The position numbers and the translations under genes are program-made. From NCBI GenBank assembly GCA_964034945.1, contig OZ035963.1, positions 40,633,090-40,697,089 of the forward strand: a DNA stretch of 64,000 nt. The letters are read 5' to 3'. Below are positions 56,351 to 64,000 of the stretch, one piece after another; the stretch's first letter is position 1, and every line of letters starts with the position of its first letter. The notes under the pieces are model-generated. The model made no database searches, had not been told where the DNA came from, and was given only the letters and a program-made list of their open reading frames with translations. The DNA is from Chrysopilus asiliformis. Lineage: Eukaryota > Arthropoda > Insecta > Diptera > Rhagionidae.

Positions 56351-56559
56351 AAAAGGGGAAAATGTATTTCAATGTAGGTAAACTAATTATACAGAAAGAA
56401 AATTCAACATTTATTTAAGGATAAAATAGTAGTTCACATAATACCGTGGTTTTAATCATTAAAAAATCAAATCAAACTGAAATGTTTTCCGGTCCTTGGT
56501 TACTTATTTTTGCATGAGCATACTCTGGTGGCAATTAGAATTTTAAAACATCCTTTTTC

Positions 56560-57640
56560 TCGCAATAACATTTATTTGTTGAACAATTTTTGTTGTAGCT
56601 GCATCTTACAAAACCTTGTCCGAATCCAACTGAATGTTTCGTGGCTGCAGTTCTTAATGGTATTTCAAGATCTTTGTTAATTTCTGCTTCAACCAAAAAA
56701 TTTTGAGTGCAAACGTCGAACTCAGTTCTGAAAACAAGAAAAAAACATTATATGTTAAATAATAATGTTGTTATTCAACAAGCTATTAAAAAACACTACC
56801 TGCAATATTATTTCTAAAGTACGCCATGTTTGGTCCCAATTTTGTAAAGGCCATCGTCATTTTTTTGAAGAACTGATGATATTTTTGAGGCCAAGTTTGC
56901 CTTTGTCTACTAGCTTGTTTCATTAGGTTTCCTGTTGCTAGTTTTCTAGTCCTTTGAATGTCTTTTTCAGCTGATAAATCTTTATTTGTGTTAGCATTCT
57001 CGACAACTTTATCACCATACTTTTTGTCAGTTCAATATCGCTGTCATCTTCGATTAACTTCCTTAGGTCATCCTCATCCCGAATATCATAAATGATTTCT
57101 TGCGGTAACGTGTAGTTGAAAGTCCTACTCTAGATTCAATTCCGAACATTGCCTTGTAAGGCGATTGTCTTATTCCCGAATTGAAGGCACGGTTTTTCAT
57201 GAATTGGATGTATGTTAAGCCCTCCAACCATTTCGTTGTTTCGTTGTCCTTCATCTAAGAACCAATCATGCTCTCAATGTCTTGGTTGGCACGTTCAACG
57301 GAACCCTGACTCTGGCTATGCTTTGGATTTCCGCGCACAATTTTGAGTTCTTACCAAAGATTAGCAAGCTCACTTATGACTTTGTTGACAAATTCTCTAC
57401 CGTTGTCTGACTATAGAATGCACGGCGCTCCTATTGTTAGCAAAATATATTATTTAAATATTTAAGTAGTAGTTTAAAACTATACATTTGAAATTTCCGT
57501 CAGCTAGTGTCTGTAAATCTATCAGATCCACTTGCCACCTACTATTCATTTCAGCATGAAGAATAAGCTTAGAAACAAATGCTCTCTTTTTCTTTGTTTT
57601 CTTTTTGTTGCTTGCGTCAAATGTAAGCACAGTGATATTT
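56560..57640 (-). pseudogene. integrase-type gene remnant (KRBA2/SCAND3-like)
   Basis: Minus strand. An integrase core is readable in pieces: HAEMNSRWQVDLIDLQTLAD (first D), SDNGREFVNKVISELANLW (second D), GNPKHSQSQGSVERANQDIE (E), then KWLEGLTYIQFMKNRAFNSG and IRQSPYKAMFGIESRVGLST. This is the integrase family found in insect and vertebrate KRBA2/SCAND3-like proteins. Downstream pieces include LRKLIEDDSDIELT and, after a likely intron, VRCSYNKNCSTNKCYC, a cysteine cluster near the C-terminus of these proteins. At least three stops and several frame changes make it dead. Confidence 0.75.
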
Positions 57641-57675
57641 TTCAACTCAAAAGTTGACGGCTTAAATAAGTCAAC

Positions 57676-57765
57676 TGTGACATATGGAACAGTAGGATTT
57701 GGACATATGGAACAGTAGGATTTGGACATATGGAACAGTAGGACAGTAGGATGGAACAGTAGGAA
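57676..57765 (+). repeat. 22-bp tandem repeat
   Basis: CATATGGAACAGTAGGATTTGGA-type units, three full copies and two short ones (ACAGTAGGATGGAACAGTAG). It lies at the start of the integrase remnant. Confidence 0.9.
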
Positions 57766-57768
57766 AAC

Positions 57769-58122
57769 CACTAAAATCCATGTTTACAGCTCCTAAAATA
57801 ATTTCCTTTTTATATAGAATATAAGAGAAATTCATTTCCATTTGAAAAAGTATATTTTTTCCTTTCAACTATTGCATTTTCAGCATATTAACGATGGTTC
57901 CCACAGATGTGGCAAGAAAAGTAAACAGTTTTCAATTCAGCCAATCACAGCCCGGCACAATTAAAATTTTCAATTTCGGTCATCATATCCTACGTCCGTC
58001 ACCCCTACCCGTCTTGCACTTAATCTTATCCTCATTTGGGCACGTAACGAAACACACCACATCAAAATGTGATTACAGTATATCAGTTTATCCTAGAGCT
58101 TGCGTTTTTTATTAAGACGAAC
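57769..58122. other. non-coding spacer
   Basis: No repeat or gene recognised. Confidence 0.4.
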
Positions 58123-58124
58123 TA

Positions 58125-59035
58125 AAGGGTGGTTAAATTTTAAGGGCCGATGTGGAATGTGAACCACACCTAAACGTCAAGTTTTTTTCTGCATTTCATT
58201 TGACATTTCTCAATTTCAGACTAACTCAATTTGAACCATGGAAAGATACACAATCGAATGGCCGCCGCGACCTCGGCGGCACACCTCCATCCGATGGTCC
58301 AAATTTTCGATGACGCTGAGGCATAATTGAGGTTCTATGCCGTTAATGTGCCGAATTATCTCATCCTTTAGCTCTTGAATTGTTGCTGGCTTATCGACGT
58401 ACACCTTTTCTTTCAAATAACCCCAAAGAAAGAAGTCCAACGGTGTCAAATCACATGATCTTGGCGGCCAATTGACATCGCCACCACGTGAGATAACACG
58501 GCCATTAAATTTGTCGCGCAAAAGAGCGATTGTTTCGGTAGCTGTGTGGCAAGTGGCACCGTCCTGTTGAAACCACATATCGTCCACATCCATATCTTCC
58601 AATTCGGGCCATAACAAGTTCGTTATCATCTCACGATAGCGAACACAATTCACAGTAACTGCCTGACCGGCCTCATTTTGGAAAAAATACGGCCCGATGA
58701 TGCCGCCAGCCCATAAACCGCACCAAACAGTCACTCTTTGTGGGTGCATTGGTTTTTCGACAATCACTCTTGGATTATCATTCGCCCAAATGCGGCTGTT
58801 CTGCTTATTGACGAATCCACTGAGGTGAAAATGTGCCTCATCACTGAAGATGATTTTCTTCGAAAATTTTCATAATAAGCCTGAATAACTTTAACGCGTT
58901 GCTCGATTGTGTATCTTTCCATGGTTCAAATTGAGTTAGTCTGAAATTGAGAAATGTCAAATGAAATGCAGAAAAAAACTTGACGTTTAGGTGTGGTTCA
59001 CATTCAACATCGGCCCTTAAAATTTAACCACCCTT
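58125..59035. mobile_element. mariner-type foldback copy 2 (rosa-like, DD41D)
   Basis: The same ends as 45465-46398, flanked by TA (58123-58124, 59036-59037). The terminal inverted repeat is 133 bp, with one mismatch, and includes the transposase start at both ends. The gene is on the minus strand with its middle deleted after codon 18. Because the C-terminal reading runs into the left repeat before its stop, long TIRs may be native to this family. Confidence 0.9.
58238..58922 (-). pseudogene. mariner transposase, N-terminal deletion
   Basis: ATG at 58922 gives MERYTIEQRVKVIQAYYEN, then a deletion joins directly to the catalytic part and shifts the frame. Remaining: IIFSDEAHFHLSGFVNKQ (first D), WFQQDGATCHTATETIALLR (second D) and SCDLTPLDFFLWGYLKEK (third D). 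The second and third D have 41 residues between them, the DD41D spacing I know from rosa-group elements. The C-terminal end CRRGRGGHSIVYLS runs into the inverted left end and stops. Confidence 0.85.
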
Positions 59036-59037
59036 TA

Positions 59038-59336
59038 GTTTGACCTAGGCTAAACTAGTTTATCCGATAAAATAGCATCCGAGACGCTTGGGCCGAACTA
59101 GTTTGGTCTAGGCCAAACTATTGTAATTTAGCCTGAAATCGGGTTTGGCCGGTAACATATATAATAATAATAATTAATATTATAATAATAATAATTAAAA
59201 TATTTTAAATTTTATTTAGCAAAAAAAAAAGAATTGAACTACAATTTAGAAGACACATAAAATATTAGCTGACATAATTTTAGTGTCTGTCAGGTTGGAA
59301 CAACGATTTAAAGAACTTGTTTCTTTTACTGGAAAC
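59038..59336. other. non-coding, ATA-rich
   Basis: Bases 59040-59140 hold AGGCTAAACTAGTTTATCC-type repeats (CCGAACTAGTTTGGTCTAGG). Bases 59158-59205 are an AATAATAAT microsatellite. No gene. Confidence 0.5.
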
Positions 59337-59454
59337 GAACGGGTGCCGGTCAATTTATCGTAAACAATTTATCGTGAACAATTTATCGTGAACAATTTAT
59401 CGTAAGAACAATTTATCGTAAGAACAATTTATCGTAATGAAGATTATTGTGATG

Positions 59455-59560
59455 GGTTGGGTGGGTGATGGGTTGGGCCGGATGAGTGGGTGGGTGGGGT
59501 GAGTGGGTAGGGGTGGAGGGGGGATGGGGGAAGGGGGAAGGTGGGAGGGGGAAGGGGATA
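59455..59560 (+). repeat. G-rich tract, G-quadruplex-prone
   Basis: More than ten runs of three or more G (GGGTTGGGTGGGTGATGGGT, GGGTAGGGGTGGAGGGGGGA). It runs straight into CA and TA microsatellites (59578-59677). Confidence 0.85.
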
Positions 59561-59576
59561 AATTATCGATGTTTGT

Positions 59577-59577
<1 letters not shown>

Positions 59578-59608
<31 letters not shown>

Positions 59609-59612
59609 TATG

Positions 59613-59677
<65 letters not shown>
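59578..59677 (+). repeat. (CA)n then (TA)n microsatellites
   Basis: CA repeats at 59578-59606 and TA repeats at about 59615-59677; a matching TA run lies at 60732-60788 beyond the inner element. Confidence 0.97.
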
Positions 59678-59680
<3 letters not shown>

Positions 59681-60728
59681 ATTGAACGCCACGGCAAAAT
59701 CGGTAATGTTTCCCCGGAGGCCACGTAGCTTTTTGTGAACGAATGTTTTCGTTGTTACTCAAAATGAACTTTTGGACCAATATGGGCTGTCAACAGGTCC
59801 TTTTTGTACTTTTTGTGCAAGGATTTCTGTGTCGCACGTTTTTGGTCGCATGGCCCTGCACGGAAAAAATACCGTGCAACAGATCCTGAAGGCGCAGAGT
59901 TGACTGATCCACAACCTTCTACTAGTGCAGGACCTTCAGCGAGAACCAAAAAAAGAAGAATTGAAAAACCGTTGGCGGTTTTAGATTACAACAAAGGGAA
60001 GGCCGGAATCGATTTGTCTGACCAGATGGCATCATATGCCACCACTCTGCGAAAAGGACTAAAATGATATCGCAAACTAGGCATTGAGTTACTACTTGGT
60101 ATTTCTGTTGTGAATGCTTTAATTATTTATAAAGCAGCCACAACCAAAAACACGAAAATTCGGAAATTCCGAGAAGATATTGCAACTGAATTACTAGAAT
60201 TTTCATCAGCACAACCAACATCAATGAAGAAAAAACACACTATTGAAAAAAGGAAGGATGAAAATAACAAATCTACTTTTCTTTCTATATTTTATCTTTC
60301 TTTCAGTTGAATTTCTCAAATGAAAAAACAACATAAATAAAATAAAAAATGTAACATAAATAAAACTAAAGAATTAGAATGACTGCCTTTATTTTTCTAG
60401 AATTCAGAACTTATTTTGTACCTATTTCTATGAATAAGATTATATTTTTTCAAAATAGTTCTGCTTGTTTCACAAAAATAATTTCAAAAAATTCCTTAAC
60501 CTATATCGCCCAAAAAACTATGAAAAAATAGCTCCAGGGCCAAGCTGAAAACTCGTAAATGTTCCTCGGAGGCCACCGAATTCAGTGGCAGTGTAAAATC
60601 CCATATAATCATGACCGTTTTCGTGCGACGTGGCTCTCAGTAAAACTAGTGCCGTAGCACAATAATGTGCGACGTGGCCCCCTGGGAAACAAAGGTGTCG
60701 CACGTTTCCGTGCGACGTGGCGTTCAAT

Positions 60729-60731
<3 letters not shown>
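59678..60731 (+). mobile_element. piggyBac-type element in the TA microsatellite
   Basis: Ends CACATTGAACGCCACG / CGTGGCGTTCAATGTG enclose a piggyBac transposase remnant. The flanks are only ATAT, so a TTAA duplication cannot be shown. Near the right end GTGCGACGTGGC repeats in both orientations (60620-60720). Confidence 0.7.
59825..60310 (+). pseudogene. piggyBac transposase C-terminal fragment
   Basis: Reads DPEGAELTDPQPSTSAGPSA, TKKRRIEKPLAVLDYNKGKA then GIDLSDQMASYATTLRKGLK, a stop (TGA 60065-60067), and in the same frame YRKLGIELLLGISVVNALII and KIRKFREDIATELLEF. In piggyBac/PGBD proteins 'DYNxxxGGVDxxDQ' holds the last catalytic Asp and 'RKxxKWYxK' follows; the stop replaces the Trp of that block. 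The N-terminal two thirds and the final cysteine-rich finger are absent. Confidence 0.85.
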
Positions 60732-60791
<60 letters not shown>

Positions 60792-60882
60792 CTTACGATA
60801 AATTGTTTTACGATAAATTGTTCTTACGATAAATTGTTCTTACGATAAATTGTTTTACGATAAATTGCGAATCACTGGAAAC

Positions 60883-61462
60883 TAATAATTTTACATTAAA
60901 AAAAATTATAATTGAAAGTATAAGAATTCACAATATTTCGGCAGTGCAGTTATTTAACAAATTTTTGTTTATTAATAGATTCCTGTATTTGACAGCATAC
61001 GCGGTGAACTGAGTGTAGTTATATCCGTTTAACCCATTAAGGTTCTTAGCTTAGCTAACTTTAAACCTTCTATCTTCCCAAAACTTTTTTTTTCTTCAAA
61101 TATTTTGTTAGAAACCTCACATGTTAGTTATAGCATGCCAAGAAACAGGAAAAGAAATAAATTTTGACAAAACGGGTCAATAGGGATGAAATTAGGCAGA
61201 GGTTCGAAAACGACCATTGGGAACAATCCTCTGAAAGTTCGTTTTCTACCGTTTGGATTTAGATGGGTTAAAAGGGAGAAGAAAACGTCTCTGCTGAATG
61301 TTCTGCACCGAGTAGTTTTAATCGAGCTATAAAATGGAAGCAGTTTTCGGGTACAGTCAAGTTGCAAATAATGTACGTTGTACTAGCATGGTCTCTAAAC
61401 GCCTTGCAGTTGAGATTCAGTAGCCCACCTCTTGTCTTTGAAAATTATCGAAACGGCAAGAG
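60883..61462. other. non-coding, nothing recognised
   Basis: AT-rich at 60883-60960, then mixed sequence. A minus frame at 61128-61367 shows no domain. Confidence 0.4.
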
Positions 61463-63663
61463 CATAGAAAAATATACTTAAATAGAACTTTTGCTCAGAA
61501 CTAAATTTTTGAAATATTTCCCCTAAAATGAGGGGAAAGTCGCGCTATCCCTTCTTTCCAGCGCGAGCAAATGCCTCTCGCTTCGCATTTGAGAGGGAAT
61601 GAGAAAATATATGTCATGTTTATAAATGTTGAGAACCAATATTGCCAGATATACATATATTAATGTTTAGTACAAGGAAAAAAATATTTTTGCAATCCGT
61701 AAATGAAGTAAATGTTTTCAGACTTTTTATTTATAAATAGTGTTAACATAACGAAATTTAGTAAAACTCTTCAATACACTTTTGTTTGTAACTATTTTTT
61801 CCATCCAAACCCCTGTACAAATAGTTTAAAAAACGCTGGTTTTCAGTTAAAATAAAGAGCATTATAGAGAATTTTCAACTTCTCTATAATGCTCTTTGCA
61901 AGAGTGGAAAAGAAATATTAACGTTTGGTTATTTTTTGTCCATGATTTCTGTTTTGTTAAGTTGAATAATACTAAGTTCAGACCGACACAAAATCACCTA
62001 ATTTTGAAGATTTTCGTAATTTTGAACGAAATCTTGCTCGAAATCACGAGATTTCCAGTACATTGACCTGTTTTCAAAAATCACTAAAAGTATGCAATTT
62101 CCACAAAATTACGAACTAAATCAAGCAAAAACAATGAATTCAACCCTGCATCACTCATTCAGTTCTCTTGAGTACATCAGTTTTGACATTTGTGCTGGAT
62201 TGGAACGACGGAGATATAAGAAAAAGAAGCCGTGTTCCGCACGCGAAAAGGATATATTAGTAAACAACCTACGCAGGGCAAAAAAAATGGACCTGTTTTT
62301 GATGTGATTAGATATGAAATGGAAAATAATTGTTTATTTTCATTACAGATAATTTCCATTGTCGTCTAAAGTGTCTAATTCTGTTTGCACATATTTGATC
62401 GATGTTTGGAATTGTATTATTCATCATATTACTAAAATTCATAGCAATCCTGTAGTTGAAATGTCAAACAAAATTATCTAACCTCTGTGTGAACACTTTG
62501 GTTTAAGATCTAAATCATTTCGCAAAATTACGTGATTTTGCGTCGGTCTGAACTTAGTATAAGAGCGAAAAAAAAAATGTTTTCTGCTCAAGTCATACTT
62601 TATTTAATATTATCCTAACAATGAAATTAGTTTGCAGAAGGGTAATAGGAGTTTAGTTTCAGTTATTTTTTTTAGGTACGCCATTTTGAAGGTATAAAAG
62701 GAGTATAACAAATGTTAGGTTGTATTTTAGAATAGGGTATACAAAAACATCCATAAATTTTAAATTTGGCGCTATTTTTAGTTTAAGTACAAATAAAAGT
62801 TATATGGCAATACCATCTATTTGACAGTTCTCGTGTTTATAATTGAAGCCAGTTTTCACGTTTCGGTTTTCATCGAATTTTGTTTAATTTACTGACTTAA
62901 TTCGCGCAAACTAAATTAATTTCGATGCAAAACTCACCGCTTATTAATGATAAAAACATAAAATAACGTGACATGCTGTGGAAATGTGAAAAAATGTGAC
63001 TAAATGTGATTTTTCGGACGGTAAAATCTCTTTGGGGATAAATCAGAAATCTCTTTGGGGCTATTCAGAACAAATGCTTCACTCACGGACACTGTAGATG
63101 TGCAGATTCAGTCTTCCTGTTATTCTTATTCGTGGGATAAGATACTGAAACATGACAAATAATTAAAAACAAAAAATCCGCTTGCCTCTCACCTCAACTT
63201 GCCTTATATGTTCTGGAACAAATAACAAAGGGGGTCGGGTATAAGAGAAAATGTCAAATAAAAATTTCAGGGATGTGCAAAGTTTTAGTACACGCATGCA
63301 TTTGCATTTTAGTACAACAAAACACTTTAAGTGCAATTTTTCCATTGTAATTCAATTTTTTCCGCATTAAGAATCTTTAGTAAAATTCCTTTCACTATAA
63401 ACATGACTAAAAAAACATTTAAACAGTTAAAACCATACTAAAAAATTTTGTTTTGCTCCATACTTTAGAGAAATTTTTAACGTTTAGAATATAGCTGACT
63501 AACCCTGATTGCTTGCTTTTAGCACAATTTTTAATGTTTCCTATCTGAAGAATGTGGTAAAGAGAGAAAGTATATAAAATTCCTAAGTTCATCCCGCTTC
63601 CTCTTACACTGGTATATGGAAAACCCCTGAAGCGAGAGTTCTATTCAAGTATATTTTTCTATG
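61463..63663. mobile_element. unclassified TIR element, copy B
   Basis: Same termini and interior as 18382-20025 (CATAGAAAAATATACTT ends), enlarged by the Harbinger MITE 61970-62559. The segment 62850-63135 replaces a different segment in copy A (19160-19485), so the two copies differ by an internal block. The flanks show no clear duplication. Confidence 0.85.
61970..62559. mobile_element. PIF/Harbinger-type MITE, copy 2
   Basis: TACTAAGTTCAGACCGACAC ends flanked by TAA (61967-61969, 62560-62562). The unfilled site GTTGAATAAGAGCG is present in copy A of the host element at 18869-18882, which proves the insertion and its exact edges. Confidence 0.95.
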
Positions 63664-64000
63664 CTTAAACTTTGTTAATAAATCATCCCAAGCCTTATTT
63701 TTTAAACTTTTGTTTTTAAAATTTTGGCTAAAGTTTACTTTAGGGGCGCGGTTGACTAGGATCTTCATATTTTTTTCCTAGTTTTATGGGGTCAAATGGA
63801 TTTAAAAAATAAAAAAAAATTTAGTCGCTCGGCCATAGGGGGGAGCCGGGAGCCCCCCAAAGTTTGTTCGCAAAAACTACAAACGGCTATGATTTGTTTG
63901 TTTTTTGACCGATTTTAAAACTGTAAACGCCAAAAGGTGTCTCTCAAAGAGTTCTTTCCAAAAAGTTTTTGTTTGCCCCCACCCAATACAAAATACGCCT
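63664..64000. other. non-coding end of window
   Basis: T-rich sequence with GGGGGGAGCCGGGAGCCCCC near 63838, a short palindrome-like GC patch. No gene or known repeat seen. Confidence 0.4.

Larger units (their letters stand above)
59337..60873. mobile_element. Foldback-like element with 9-bp target duplication
   Basis: The 9-bp ACTGGAAAC is present at 59328-59336 and 60874-60882. The arms are inverted arrays of CAATTTATCGTAAGAA-type units, six at the left (59353-59440) and five at the right (60790-60868). Tandem repeats in inverted arms and a 9-bp duplication are the marks of FB/MULE-type elements. The inside is a G-rich tract, (CA)n, (TA)n, a piggyBac remnant with its own TIR, and (TA)n. 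Confidence 0.82.

Noticed and set aside
59397..59780. Open frames with IYIYIY and proline- or glycine-rich stretches
   Set aside because: They cross the TA, CA and G-rich tracts and have no other coding evidence.
59678..60731. TTAA target duplication for the piggyBac remnant
   Set aside because: Both flanks are TA microsatellite and show ATAT only.

Overview
The window is eukaryotic, AT-rich, intron-bearing DNA that is almost wholly mobile-element sequence. It looks like a heterochromatic or intergenic stretch of an insect genome, most likely a higher fly. The support is indirect: an errantivirus-type LTR element with a 4-bp TATA target duplication, mariner-type copies with DD41D spacing (a spacing I know from the rosa group of fruit flies), a Transib transposase, short fly-like introns and many TIR families. 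I cannot name the species. I see no bacterial gene, tRNA, rRNA or CRISPR array.

Layout. 1-18350: patches of a ~121-bp minisatellite (marker TTATCCTTACAGGACCTTCC) that belong to a dispersed non-coding element, interrupted by PIF/Harbinger, pogo, piggyBac and hAT MITEs, a MULE remnant, two LINE remnants and one pair of unrecognised exons with good splice sites (13262-13557, minus). 18382-28543: a Russian-doll nest. An unclassified TIR element abuts a hAT MITE whose halves lie 8.5 kb apart; between them sit a TIR element with a ~1.9-kb foldback and a 4.8-kb hAT with a dead transposase, which itself holds a TA-type MITE. 28594-33462: a hAT element inside a small MITE, with an exact 1459-bp tandem duplication that fuses its BED finger in frame to a neighbouring exon.

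35034-43815: an errantivirus-like LTR element with gag, pol and env. Gag, the integrase part of pol and its end are broken; the protease-RT-RNase H part and env are open. A Harbinger element sits in its leader. 43820-47010: a decayed hAT gene split by a hAT MITE (itself holding a Harbinger MITE) and by a mariner foldback. 47182-53012: a Tigger deletion copy, more minisatellite with a 2-kb Harbinger-type insertion, and a Transib (RAG1-related) transposase with one frameshift and one in-frame stop. 54120-57640: a gypsy-type pol remnant with a possible LTR, and an integrase gene of the KRBA2/SCAND3-like type. 58125-60873: a second mariner foldback and a Foldback-like element with a 9-bp target duplication and a piggyBac remnant. 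61463-63663: a second copy of the element at 18382, carrying a Harbinger MITE.

The genes do not form a pathway. What ties the window together is the insertion order, which can be read from target duplications and from empty sites present elsewhere in the same window.
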